A DNA stretch of 64,000 nucleotides from Dryococelus australis (taxonomy: Eukaryota; Arthropoda; Insecta; Phasmatodea; Phasmatidae), in the NCBI GenBank assembly GCA_029891345.1, contig CM056994.1, positions 226,912,991-226,976,990 of the forward strand, written 5' to 3'. Within the stretch, counting starts at the first letter, position 1. Every line of letters begins with the position of its first letter. The notes below the pieces were generated by a model. That model saw only the letters and a program-made list of their open reading frames with translations. It was not told where the DNA came from and searched no databases. The position numbers were made by a program, and so were the translations under genes. Shown here in pieces: positions 10,065 to 22,199 of this stretch.

Positions 10065-11700
10065 GTTTCCACCTGCTATTGTATTGTTGCAAAGTGATTT
10101 TCCTTCCAGAGTTTAATTTTTTGTTAGGATGACCTTAATTTCTCTTGGAAGCATTTTAATTTTTGTTATGATGCATTAAATTATTTTACTATTTTTTCTT
10201 TGGGATGGGTATTTTTTAAAGTGAAGATATAAGGTTCAGTCGTTTGTTGTTGTTTTGGTTAGGTTTGTCCCTCTGACGCATGTCCTTTTTTTTTTGTGTT
10301 TTGGTAATGATTTAATAATATCTTTTTTTAGTTTTGATTATAAATCGAAAGCGTTGCTCTGCTTTTGTTTTAGTGATAGGGTACTGAGGATCTATTTGAA
10401 GTTAACATAGTAGTTGTGCTTTTTTCTGAATTTTAACTTGTAGTAACTTACAAAATTTTTTTTTATTATTATTAAGTCCATTTTTTTTTGTTATGTTGGG
10501 TTAAGGTCTTAAAATTTATTTTGATTGCTTTGGATGGCTTTATTTTATAAGGATGTTCAGATTGTCTTCCAGAAAATAGTCCTTAGGTTTGCTGTTTGGC
10601 AGTAGAGGCTTCTAGAGCTGTTGCTGCAACTGCTTTTCAAACTTCCCGAGCTGAGCTCAGAAATTTTTCTGTGTCGGCTGCAGCTGTGCATGTTGTAATG
10701 GTTGCTATTATGCTCCACAATACACCATATAGGCCTACCGTAACATTTATTCCGCTAATATTTACATGCATTGGTACTTACTGATGTGTAGATTAATTTT
10801 ATTATTTATTTAAATTTATCTGGTTGGGCTAAATATTTTTTTTTGGGATAATGGCAGACATTCAAATCACAGAAAACGTAAGCTCGTTGCACAACTGTGT
10901 TTCAAACACCTAGCGCGAAGGTACAACGTTGTGTTAAACAGATGTGGATATAAATAATTAACTTCATCATAACATCAGTTTATGGTTAAAACATATAAAC
11001 TTTGCACATATTTGAAATCCACACACATCTGGCCTGTGTGGAACGATTACAACACAGCCACCATAGATGGAAATGGTGGCTACGCCCTTACACAAGTGGT
11101 AATCACAACACTCGTTACAGGAAAATAATTATCCCTGCCCTGGAAACACATACTTATCACAACATTGTAAATTCCTTACGAAGTTACAATGTTCCACCCG
11201 CCATATTGGGACAAGTGCATGGCTAGGCCACGTCTGCCAACCTGCTGGATTTGTAAGTGTCATGCAACGAGCTGTGTCGTGCCATCACATCTAAAATATG
11301 TTGTTGCATTTAAATACCATATAATACGTATTTAAACAATAAAATCTTGTTTCAGTTGTAAATTACAATCTCAAACATAATTATTGTTGCTGTAATTAGT
11401 ATGAAATGTTCTGAAATTAGAAATAACAAAATGTATACTTTTCCTGGTAAACACGTGGTACGATCTTTGAGAGCGAGAAAAGACAGAGCGAGAGAGAATG
11501 AGAGAGAGCAACACGCTCTGCTTCGCTTATTGAACTTTTATTCTGGACGAAAAAAAAACACCAGTCTACACATGGGAATTTGAGCGGATATTTTTAACTG
11601 CAGCAATTAAATGTATTTCCGTCAGTGCTATCTAACAATACAAATATATAAATTCGCAACATTTACATTACAAATAGTATACATAAAAACGAGGTTAAAA
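10065..11700. other. T-rich to AT-rich DNA, no gene supported
   Basis: 10100-10560 is strongly T-rich. A phrase at 10694-10730 (gtaatggttgctattatgctccacaatacacc) recurs at 15855-15886 immediately before a repeat copy, so a fragment of that repeat family is present here. 11040-11280 is slightly GC-richer and unassigned. 11465-11515 is purine-rich (gagaga). Confidence 0.45.
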
Positions 11701-11728
11701 AAGATTGTAACTGTGAACTATTTCTTAC

Positions 11729-11775
11729 CGGCCATTGCCAACACGTCGCTGCTCTCACTGTTGTTAATTCATGTT
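11729..11775 (-). other. Possible first exon: start codon followed at once by a splice donor
   Basis: On the minus strand, ggcaATGGCCG is followed directly by gtaagaaat, a consensus splice donor at 11728-11727. Many animal genes begin with such a tiny first coding exon. No convincing second exon was found at lower coordinates and no promoter was recognised, so this remains a weak candidate. Confidence 0.2.
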
Positions 11776-11962
11776 TAGTACAAAATAAATATTACAAGTT
11801 ATATAAGGTACTAAGGTAAAGTTAGATTTATTCAATAATACAGTACTCTAAACTAAATAACAGTATTAAATATTTGTGGAATACAAGCTATTGGAAAAAC
11901 AGGTTGACATATTACGTCCAAAGGTTCAATTCCAAAAGGCAGAAGAAAGCGCGAATGGACTA

Positions 11963-12494
11963 TACATGTAGTTTGGGGGTGTAGCTACTATGCTAATATT
12001 AACTGGTAGGCAAGTAGTAAAAGCCACTGATTTAATCTGTGTTTTAACACAATAACAACATACAATATTCAAATTACTACTGTGACTTTAATTGACGCGG
12101 GGGCTACTGAATGATATTATATTTAAATTTAATTTGCTAGCAAGTACACCTTCTTGACTCTAGCTAATAACGACAGTCCCCACATGAATCTTGAGGCTGT
12201 ATCTGGCTCGCTCGAATCACGACGCGCGACACATCCAAGGCAGCAAGCTCCTTGCTGCCCGACGTGGAAGCTCCTTCCGACGTCTTCGGCCACTGTCGTG
12301 GAAAAGGCCCCGATCTACATCAACCCCTTGTTTTGCGTTAGCCAACTGGCCTCCTTCTGCTTCAGTGGTGGGGGGTGTTGTCATGTTGGAGTCTTTTGAC
12401 AGAATCCCTGGCATCCTGGATTTGTTTGAGTCTAAGGTCGGTTCCATAGAGCAACATACATGACAATTTACTAAGGCCTTCTTCACGCTGCAGC
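11963..12494 (-). repeat. Dispersed repeat, copy A (partner at 15888-16430)
   Basis: About 530 bp from tacatgtagtttgg to cttc.ac.gct matches 15888-16430 in direct orientation at roughly 85-90 percent by eye. The left half is AT-rich and the right half GC-rich with a conserved minus-strand frame. Similarity ends sharply on both sides. The element type is unknown. Confidence 0.75.
12217..12486 (-). CDS. Conserved frame in repeat copy A, unidentified
   Basis: An 89-codon frame starting MKKALVNCHV. Its segment MPGILSKDSNMTTPPTTEA, then EGGQLANAKQG, is nearly identical in copy B at 16.3 kb. It then becomes arginine-rich. The N-terminal region could be the start of a longer transposon protein. No homologous family is recognised. 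Conservation between copies may simply reflect recent duplication of the whole repeat. Confidence 0.35.
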   Translation of the reverse strand: MKKALVNCHVCCSMEPTLDSNKSRMPGILSKDSNMTTPPTTEAEGGQLANAKQGVDVDRGLFHDSGRRRRKELPRRAARSLLPWMCRAS

Positions 12495-12499
12495 TACAT

Positions 12500-14320
12500 G
12501 TCCCCCTATCTTCACAAGCGTGGTGTCCTCACAGTGCCTAATCCTGGCTAACTTTCGAATATTTGAATTTATCTGTAGATTTCTTAATGCGGCAGTGGGA
12601 GAAGGAATGTAGGGCAAGTCTTTAAACAGGAGGGAAGTTATGTTGCAACAGGATATAGCTGAGGAAAAGAAGGATAGCTCTGGCAATAGGAACTGCCTTG
12701 AAGTCCTCGAGCAGGGCGGGCCGTAAACAATGTGAGTGTCAGAACTGCTGCGTCTGTTTATGTGGCGGCCGCAGGGAGCCTAGAACTTGAAAAGTGCTGG
12801 GTGTGTACAGTCTTCCATGTGGACTTGGCAGATGCCATTGGTGGCGGTATTCGGGACGCGACAGCCTTTTCTTGCTGTATGGTGGTTCCCTACCACTACT
12901 TGGCGTGTCTTAAAAATATTAATGAATTTATCATAAAAGCAAAACATTTTAAACTCAACACCATGAAAGTAATAATTAACATTTGAAATTTTAAGTTAAA
13001 ATTAAGATAAAAAAATATTTAAATGATACGTGGCCTCATCAAAATAATTATGGATTACAAACTCATGATTTACCCTGTAAGAGAAACATATGCAATACAT
13101 GCAACAATATTATTATATAATTACACAGATATTGATTATATTCTACATTTGGTCTGTGTTGAAGAAATACATTGACAAAATAATTGAATAGTGATGTCTG
13201 TTAATGCTTTTAAGAATAACAATTTCTAATGCTATGAACTAATGACATCATAACGACAATTGGAGATAGGATAATATTGAAATGTAGTAATTATGAATAA
13301 CTGAATTAATTAATTTTAAATGTAAAAAATCTGTAAATACAAAATTAAACTTTGCTGGCTTATTACAATACATTTCAACATTTGAGTGGGAAATGGAAAG
13401 GACACTTAAACTAACGTGTACACAGTTATATAAATTGAAGCAATTATTTGTGACTAATTAATACTTATTACTTATACTTAATACTTATTTAACAATGAAC
13501 AGTTTAATAAATAGTTTCATTTCATGAGCATGCATGAGTATGCAAAATATCAAATAAATTTTAGGATGTCAACAAATATATTACTTGAAATAATTCTAAA
13601 AAATGTATAAATTTTGTAAGCTTTATAAAAGTTTTCTTAGATATATTAAATCGTACATGGAATATCAAACTATTATGTGATGAATACATTTCTTTTCTGT
13701 TGTAAAATACATTAACTTCTTTACTGTTTAGCCATAATAAAGAAATATGTCATTTATTTCCGAAAACATTAAAATTCGTTACTTTGAGCTTGCTTCTGTT
13801 TTTTCGCCCAATTCTTTGTAATTTGTAACATCTTAATATGAAATTCAGTTGGGGGGGGGGGGTGGGGTGGTTGTTGTCTGTTCAGAAATACATTCATTTA
13901 ATTTTTCTCAAATTTCTCAGGGGCAATAACTGCTAAAATATATTTTATAAATTTTGTCATTAAGCAGTAACTATAATTTTGTAATTGTTACATTCAAAGA
14001 TTGGTAAAAATTTCTTATTCCTTGTTCAGTACTGTTTACTATTCTATTGAAAGTATATTTCATTTGTGAAAATAATTAATTTGTTAAACAGTTATGCGAT
14101 GTAATGCTTTGTTTGTATATCAATTCTCAATCTTTGAAAATAATTAATATCCTGATCCTGTGTGTGCTCAACTTAACTTTTAATTAATAACTCGGTGGTC
14201 GAATGACCAACTACAATTTATATAAAATTATATTTGATAACATAATACGGAGTTTGCATAATAACATATCATTCTAGATGGTAATCGGAATAAATAGTGC
14301 TAGACACATACAAAACAGCA
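12500..14320. other. Very AT-rich DNA, no gene
   Basis: 12700-12900 is moderately GC-rich with no convincing frame. From about 12990 to 14320 the sequence is extremely AT-rich, with a G run (gggggggggggg) at about 13851-13862. Confidence 0.5.
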
Positions 14321-14324
14321 GGTA

Positions 14325-15160
14325 ATTATCATTAAATTGTACTTATACTAACCCTTCCACACAAATTGGCACATGGGGTTGGGGAAATACGGCACCCATG
14401 TCTTGCACAGGCAAGGTCACGACAGCCAGTACACTCGTGTGCACTGCCAAATTGTGCCTTTCTACCGGATTCTGTCATGGCTAGGAACGAAGCACAAAGA
14501 GAAAGCCCACCTGAACGGGTCACAACTCCATCAGGGGCTTAATGGGGAAGTTGCCTCACGTGAAACGAAAAGATTTGACCCTCCTGGCTGTAAGGACTCT
14601 TTCAATTGCGTGAAATGTAGATAAACTGCCTACGCACAAAAGCAGTCAAAATGGGTATGTCCCAGGCATAACTCCCATTCCGCAAACATCTTTGCCATTT
14701 CACACAATTAAACTTTCTCATGTTGGAGTTCAGTAGTTTGCGAACGGAAAGAGACGACAGAGGGATCACCATGCTAAAAAACCCACGGACTACATTTTGC
14801 CTGTGTCCGCATGTCAAAAAAAGTGAAAACTATTCAAACTATTGTAAACATAAAACCATACTGTGTGGACTATACTGCATACAAAATGTGTGGAAGAGAC
14901 ATTGCGAAGCTCACATGCCGGTGCGCAGTTTCGCACGCAGAGCTACAAGTGGAATGTGCTGAATGCTGAAATGTAATGGTAAGACAGAGGGGTGGATTGG
15001 TTTTTCTGGGCTGCGCTGCCGGAACATCGCACTGACAGAAGAAGGAAAAGAGACGCACGTCTGCGGCGAAGTTGAAGGAGGGGAGTGATTTGCAAGGCAT
15101 GCAACATTGCGCAACTCTCTGAACTGTGTCATGCGCTGTGACATCCTAAATCACTCTCAG
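14325..15160. other. GC-richer unassigned segment
   Basis: Base composition rises relative to both flanks and several short frames appear on both strands, but none is long or shows splice sites or a known motif. It is probably an insertion of an unrecognised element. Confidence 0.3.
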
Positions 15161-15887
15161 CTTAAACTGTTGTACGATTTTATTCTGACATCTAAATATA
15201 AACTATTAAATGTTAAATATATAGCAACTACTGAAAACTGTAATAAAATGCTACAGTAGGATCTCTGCATATTACTATATTGCGTCAGTAAGACGTCTTA
15301 TGTGAATTTAATTAAATTAGCCATACTGCTAAATTATTTTAATCGCACTTGTCACATTACTATTATTTACTGAGACACTAATAAGTGTAATTAAATTACT
15401 GAGAGCAGCGCGCACAGGTATTAAAATATGATTTCTGAAATAAATTGTGTCACAAATCTATAATTATACTATTTGTTATTCACATTTCATATTGAAATCT
15501 GCAAACCAAATTGCTTCAAAATATTTTACATCTACGAGACATTTTCTTTTCATACCAAATTCTGCACACTAGCAGTGTTCATAATGAGAATTCAACTCAT
15601 TGCCTGTAATTGAGATAGCAAGCTGTACAAATGAATTATTATTTAATTCTAATAATAATAAAAAGCAATTGAATACATTAAATACTTATATTGCTATGAG
15701 AATCTGAACCAAAGTTGACATGGACGTGAATGAAATCATAAATATTAATATTCCGTAATGTAGTGTGGGTGGGGAATTCAAATGACGGGGAGGAGGTACA
15801 GAATTGCCTCTGCAAGGCAGCAAGAGGTTGGGAGGAACCAAGCCTCCACTAGATGTAATGGTTGCTATTATGCTCCACAATACACCA

Positions 15888-16430
15888 TACATGTAGTTTG
15901 GAGGTGTAGCTACTACGCTAATATTAACTGGTAGGCAAGTCGTAAAAGACACTTATTTAATCTGTGTTGTAACACAATAACAACATACAATATTCAACTT
16001 AATACTGTGACTTTAATTGATGGGGGGCGCTACTGAATAATATTATATTTATATTTAATTGGCTAGCAAGTACGCCTTTTTGACTCTAGCTAATAAGGAC
16101 AGTCCCACCTGAATTTTAAGGCCGGAGGCTGTATCTGGCTTGTTCGGATCATGACGCGCGACACACCTAAGCAGTGAGCTCCTCCCTGCCCGACGTCTTC
16201 GGCCGCTGTCGTGGAAAAGGCCCCAACCCTCTCTTCGGGCTGGCCTATATCAATCCCTTGTTTTGCATTAGCCAACTGGCCTCCTTCCGCTTCAGTGGTG
16301 GGGGGTGTTGTCATGTTACAGTCTTTTGACACAATCCCTGGCATCCTGGATTTGTTTGAAGTCTAAGGCCGGTTTCATACCGTGACGTACATGACAATTT
16401 GTTAAGGCCTTCTTCATGCTGCTGCTACAA
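15888..16430 (-). repeat. Dispersed repeat, copy B
   Basis: Direct-orientation partner of 11963-12494, 3.9 kb away. It is preceded at 15855-15886 by a phrase also found at 10694, so the full repeat is longer than the part shared with copy A. It carries a short extra segment (around gggctggcc, 16238) absent from copy A. Confidence 0.75.
16090..16420 (-). pseudogene. Frameshifted copy of the conserved frame in repeat copy B
   Basis: MKKALTNCHVRHGMKPALDF reads in one frame, and MPGIVSKDCNMTTPPTTEA continues in another. The break coincides with one extra base (tttgaagtc here, tttgagtc in copy A, around 16359). Upstream on the minus strand the frame stays open to an ATG near 16663, a stretch with no counterpart in copy A. 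Confidence 0.45.
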
Positions 16431-16689
16431 TGTATACATTCGCCGCTTCGCCACTGAAGTTTGCGATCATCATTTTCATTAAATGTTTTAAGTTGCTCTG
16501 TGTTGGCTACATAAGATCCAGGAGCTGTACAGACAGTGACATTTTGGTGTCTGCAGCTGTAAGCTGGTAGGCAGTCAGGGGAAGGGAGAAGGTACCGTGC
16601 TGCGGCTAGCAGACAAAGCCTAGAGCGCTCAGAAGACAACGGAAGTGAATTGGTACTAAACATGTGTTTACGAGCTGTTGCACGTAAGC

Positions 16690-16890
16690 CCGGACTGTTC
16701 CAATTGGCTGACGGCCCAGGTGGCGAGAGGAATGAGGCCCAATAAGGTGAGGCACTGCGTTGTTAGTGGGGAGTCTTCATCTGGAGTCGTGACTGAATGG
16801 ACGCATGGAAGCAACGTAGTCGGGAAGGCATAGACAAAGGCTGCAAGGTTCGAGTGAAGGCAAGCTGGAGGAGCCTGGGCTGGATGTTCG
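16690..16890 (+). promoter_or_regulatory. Candidate promoter and first exon with splice donor
   Basis: A GC- and CpG-richer segment with ccaattggctgacg and cccaataagg (CCAAT-like) precedes an ATG at 16797. From it 31 codons (starting MDAWKQRSREG) stay open to 16890, where ttcg/gtatgt is a consensus splice donor. This is the pattern expected of a gene 5' end. No matching downstream exon was identified, and the peptide is not recognised. Confidence 0.25.
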
Positions 16891-16894
16891 GTAT

Positions 16895-18180
16895 GTAGAA
16901 CTTTAAAATAAGTACCTTCTTTGTTCCGTAGTTGTAGTTTGATGTAAATTATAGTTAAGGGTTACAGTAGGTGGCATAAGGTTTTCATGTTTGTTTTAGG
17001 AGTTAAAAGTTTAGAAGTCTCCTTGAAATTGATTGTAACTTCGGTGAGGAGGAACTTTAATTTTTTTTTATTTTTAGAATGTGACACTTACAGTTAATGC
17101 AGACGTAAGATTAGCCCTGTTAGGTTGGTAGGTCAGGGCCTTTATTGCTGTTAATATAAGTGAGTCAGTTGAGACATTTTATTTTGGTTAAGAGACCTTC
17201 CTCCCGTCAATAGATTTGTGAGCCGATAATCCTGAGCTGTAAATGGGAAGCTGTATACGTATAAGATAATACCTTTATGGTATAGAAAACCGTTGTGATC
17301 AGTTGCTAAATGATGAAATTTGAATATGAACAGTCAAACATAGAATTTGCAGTTACATTTGTAATGAATTCAGAAAAAGATGCTTTATTTGTACTGTTTT
17401 TGTATTACCATCAGGAACATAAGTTTTGTCCATTATTATTTTTATACCAAAATTAAATCAGTTTTCAAAAACTTTATTTATTTATAGTGAAACCAAGCTA
17501 TAATAATAAAAATTTGTAAGATATTTTAATTAATGTGTTAAATGTTATATATTTTTTTTGGAAAAGATTTATTTTTGTTATAGTAAAGTAATGAAAATAA
17601 CTATTTCTTTTATTTAGTATTCGTTAATAGAAAACCTCTTTTTATTAACAAATCATTATTTTTTTGATTAATTGAATTATTATTTTAATTATTTGTTCTA
17701 TTTCATTTACACGTCAGAACTGCCTCCTACAAGACCCCAAATTTTGACCTCTTATTTGCCAAGTGAGAGCTTTATGACGTTGAAGTTTGCTCTACAGTAA
17801 GATGGAGTATTTATTTAGTTTTTGGGAATCTGGGCGGCCATTGCTAACTGCCCGGTGGTGAAGCTACACCCCTTAGAAATAGGTTGTTTGTTTTATTATT
17901 ATATTGTTTTATGCTACGATAATGAAGAGACTAAGTCATTTATGTTTTGATGTAAAAGTGCAGATACTATGATGAAGCGAGATGTGTTTAGCTGATCAGG
18001 TTGAGAAGTTAGTTTCTCTTATTATTTTTAATTTATCGAGGTTAGTTGTAGACAGTGCGAGAGTCACTTGATGTTGTTAGACACAATTTGCCCTTTGATT
18101 CCATGATTACAAACCCCATTTCCTAGTTGTTACATGTGTTGTCGACGCCGAGAAATAGAATTTTTTTACAAGAGTTTTTG
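16895..18180. other. AT-rich DNA, no gene seen
   Basis: Mostly A/T with scattered poly-T. If the candidate exon at 16797 is real, this would be its first intron. Confidence 0.4.
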
Positions 18181-18269
18181 AAATGAGATGTTAACAACCC
18201 CCCTTCCCCTCCTGTGTTTGCCACCCTTATATCTCCAATATTTCTTTTACTCTTTTTCCACCCCGCCAC

Positions 18270-19640
18270 AGTATTTAAAAGAACTGTTCATCACTGTGTA
18301 TACAACAAAAATCATAGATAAAATGATTGCAGAGCATGCTTACTCAGATCACTGTGAACATCTTGTTCAGAGAAGATTGTCTTCAGTTCATGCACCCACA
18401 GAAATGAAGAAAATAAAAAGTTTTAGAAGATGCCCTTTGTGAATGTTCGAATCCTCCCTCCTTGAAATATATTCAACATCATTTTAAAAGTTTAGTTAGG
18501 AAGTTTTGAAAGAAAATGTTGCAATCTGAAACAATTGGACCCATATTAAAATAATGGGTACCATATTTCAATATACTCACATAAGTGAAAAAAAAAAAAT
18601 TTGAATATGCAGAGAGGAGTGGAGACTAGAATTTACACCTGGAAACCAACAAAAACATGCAGCCTAACTTCCATGCTAGTGTCGCATTTACTTTCAAAAC
18701 ATGTTTGAATTCCAATCTAGAACTATGCAAATGGACTGTAAGCAATTGTTATTTGTTTTGTTTTTACCATTAGATGCTCTGAAAAATTCTGGTTGGAAAT
18801 TTGGACTGACATGACAATTGAGTACACACAAATGAGGTAGGTGAAAACAAAAGGAGGTTTGATTCATTCAAGAGAAACTTCAGAGAGTGTGTTAGTGAAA
18901 TGGATTTTTTCAATACAGATTCTTCACGATCTGTTGCAAAAAATTGAAAATTTCTGCCAAATTTTATTTACTTCCTCTGAGAAATGTGTTGATGCTAGAG
19001 GTTCACTCGTCTCTACAGACAAAGAGGATGTGAAAAAGTTCAATGAATGTTTTCAACATTTCCAGTTGGGGGAACAATTTTTTTTATTAGTTTAGGAGTC
19101 CAGGGTGATAAGAAAAATTACTGCTACACATAATTGGAGGTTGGTTTGTCCTCAATGCAAAATATTGTTGGTGATGATTTATTTTATGTTTGTTTTGGTC
19201 ACAAAAATAAGGTCACATGCCTTCAAACAGCTACTACAAAGAAAAAAAATTACTTAACTACTTTCCAGAGAATTTTGTAAAGAAATCAAATGAAGAACTG
19301 AAACAGTACTTTCATAATTATTTGTTGGTCCCTTATCCAGTTACTTTGTTCCCTGAAGAATGGATGCGAAAAATTAGAAAGTCAATTTTCTATGAATTGT
19401 TTGTGTCTTTTGATGATGTGCAGTTTGGATACAGAATTCACACAGCAGATGGTGGGTTTCTGCTTCACCATATAGTTTGGCATCAGAATAAAATCTCTGC
19501 TGCTATACTGAACAATTATGTTGAAAGATACTATACAGAAAAAAAGTGGCAATGAATTTGATGAATTTAAATAACAGCAAGTCAGCAGAACATTCAGTGC
19601 CAATAATGTTATGTTCGATGATTCTATGAAAGTGACAATG
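18270..19640 (+). pseudogene. Relic of transposon-type proteins
   Basis: Three frames follow one another on the plus strand. The first has AYSDHCEHLVQRR (18335-18375). The second (18841-19095) opens MKTKGGLIHSRE, similar to the K.GGLI.PS phrase seen in P-element/THAP9-like and other transposase-derived proteins. The third (19217-19555) ends with TADGGFLLHHIVWHQN..AAILNNYVERYY, like the DGG.LLH..W..........Y segment of large uncharacterised multicopy invertebrate proteins. Stops separate them. They may be one decayed element or two overlapping insertions. Not expressed as an intact protein. Confidence 0.35.
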
Positions 19641-19689
19641 TTTTAACAGACGTTTCCCACTAATGAGTAACACTAATGGTGTTTCATTG

Positions 19690-20500
19690 CTATGTTGTGC
19701 CAGAAAGTAGAACATGCAGAAGTGCCACTTCTCTGGACACAACTAGGTCAGAGAGCAGGGCTCGTCACCGTTTTTCACTTGGGAGAGAGGTGGAGTGATT
19801 CCTTCCTTAGGAGAGTGATCCAATTTCTGGACATCAGCGTCACACAGAGGCTCTGTCTTTCTAGAAGGCCTGCTCTTACCACTTACACTTTTCTTAGGCC
19901 ACTTTGCCTTCATGCCTGTCTATGTCTACACCTTAGTAGCTACCATGACCCATGCCCAATCACTGAGATGGGAGGAAAAAGGCAGAGAGAAATGACATTG
20001 CCCAGGCTTGGTGACCGTAGGTACTGGGCGCCAGTTGTCAGCATTGCACATATATGCTCAGTAGAAGGAAGAAGCTGTTCCTCATCAAGTCAATTCCACC
20101 TCAACACAACTTGACAAATTTTCATTAAAGGAGCAGTAAACTTCTTAGCTCCAAGAGGGGGGTAGTGTTGACCGCTGCCAGCCACCAGGTTGTGCATCAA
20201 ACAGAAGCAACAAGGCTTTCTGGTCCTACATCAGCTTTGGTGAAGGCATGCAATTCAGTGGCAATCACCATTATTTTCAGTTTTACAGCAGTGGTAAAGG
20301 TGTTGCTTATAACAGCAGCATCTTCCAAGCAAGCAGGGAAGCTGTATAGGACAGTCATGACACTATGCTGTACATGGGCTAGTACAAGCTCCTGGTCACA
20401 ATGTCCCTTGGCTATTTCTACATGTCTGCTCTCCATTCATCACTCATCGGCTTCCACACAACAGGTGTTCTTCTGACTTAAAGGTTAGACTTTAAAGACA
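19690..20500. other. GC-richer unassigned segment with frames on both strands
   Basis: A 140-codon plus frame (19692-20114) and a 79-codon minus frame (20197-20436, starting MESRHVEIAKGHCDQ) are present. Neither shows a domain I recognise. The minus frame has the less biased composition and may be a decayed coding fragment. Confidence 0.25.
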
Positions 20501-20504
20501 GGTC

Positions 20505-21865
20505 GTGGGACATGTAAAGCAGACCCTGAAATGTCAGGCAAACTGGGACACTGAGAAATCAGTTTAATGATCCGCAGACACTATCTACACTTCAGATGTC
20601 TCCCTATACTAGAGCCAAATTTGACTCCATTCTGAAAGGCAGGTGGCTCCAAGAAAATTAATCAAGACATGTAGACTGTTCCCATAACATTCAATTATGT
20701 TGGTGGGCTGTGAAAGTGAGTCTATGGTACACTAAAATCATCCTCCCCTTTTTTCCCTATTCTTTAAATCATCCTAAATCCAAAGGAATTTATTCCTACA
20801 ACTATCAGATTAATTACTGGATATCCTGTAGAAGGATTCTTTTGGTATACCTGTGCCATTGTATACACTCCCTTATTATATTTTAACCATTTTATTTTAA
20901 CATTGTGTTCTATTTCGGGGAATAGTTTTGGTTTCCATGGCAAAGCCGCTTGTTTTCTTTACCAGCACCTAGCTTTCTTAATTGCTTATTTCTGTGTAAA
21001 AGCAAGATTAGATAATGTTTTAGTCACTGTTTCTGTAATTTTGTTTATTTAACTAAGACTGTTCTAAGATTTCGTTACTTTTTTCATTTTGAAATTTATC
21101 AGTGACTGGTTACTCTGGTCAGGTTAAACTGTTGTGTCAACCGAATGAATATCTTTAGTTACAAGAATGGTAAATTTTGTAATGAAATATAGTGTATTTG
21201 GTTTGTGAATTTCATGTTTAAATTCTTTTCTGTAAATGTAATTTTATAAAGTATTCATGAAATTAATGTAAAATACCGCATAGTAAAAAGGATAGTATCA
21301 CTGGTTTTGTGTCAAGCGACTTGATATCTGTAATAGCCACTAGTATTTTCGAAACACACCCTACAGTTTTCTTCTTGCTTCTTACTCATTATGGCATTAC
21401 ATAAAATTGTATTAGCTCCAGTTATTATCAGTTTTAATGGAGTGATCTTCCGAGTTTTAGCGCTTTGGGTGAGTGTTTCTTGTCGTGTTTTCTGATCGTC
21501 GTCTCAGTAATGTATTATTTCGTTCTTGGCTCTTTATTTTATGCGTAAATTTCTGTATTTACAGTGGTTGACCTGTTTCGTCGGAAAATACTGTGTTGAG
21601 GCCATTTCTCTACCTTGCTGCAGAGGCGTGGCAGATTTTCTTTGAAGTCACATTGCGTCTTCTTGATGCAGATTTTATGATGAAGTAACACCACACCGAT
21701 GCTGGTGTTGGCAAGGGAGATGTCCCAAAGAAAATTCTGTGATCCACCAAGATCTCGCCAGGAATACAAATTCCTCTATAGTGACCAGTTGGGTAACAAA
21801 AACTGACCTTCCCCTTCGCTACACCAGTAACCCTTGGCCTTAATAGTGATCCAATAATATCCCAT
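20505..21865. other. Unassigned DNA
   Basis: AT-rich apart from 21600-21850, which holds a 91-codon minus frame (21610-21885) without recognisable motifs. Confidence 0.35.
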
Positions 21866-21868
21866 AAG

Positions 21869-22190
21869 TAGGGGCAAGATTTCATGGTTTTATTTGTAGC
21901 TCAATTTCATTTTAAAAATTTATGATTTCGGTGTTACTGTTACTATGTTCTTTTTTAATCTCTATGTAGTTTAAAAAATACATATTTAAACATGCATGTG
22001 TAAAATTTGTAATACGAAGCATTCAAATAATATACAGTGCAAAGTTCCTAAAGGGACCAAAAAATTTAGGCTTACCAACTTGGAAAACTTCGTAAGAGGG
22101 ATAGATTTATTTAGGTTTATAGACCACATGCAAAATTACATAAACTTATCACACAGGAAAACTTTTTAAAAAGTTTTCTACTGTAATCAA
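21869..22190 (+). repeat. Dispersed AT-rich repeat, copy 1 (partner 32300-32590)
   Basis: Shared ordered phrases with 32300-32590 in the same orientation: ggcaagattt.atggtttta, ttttaaaaattta, cctaaagggac/ccaaagggac, aaaacttc.taagaggga.aga, ttatagacca, atgcaaaat and aaaagt.ttttact. About 75-80 percent similar by eye, with indels. Family unknown and no coding content. Confidence 0.65.
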
Positions 22191-22199
22191 CAAACAATT

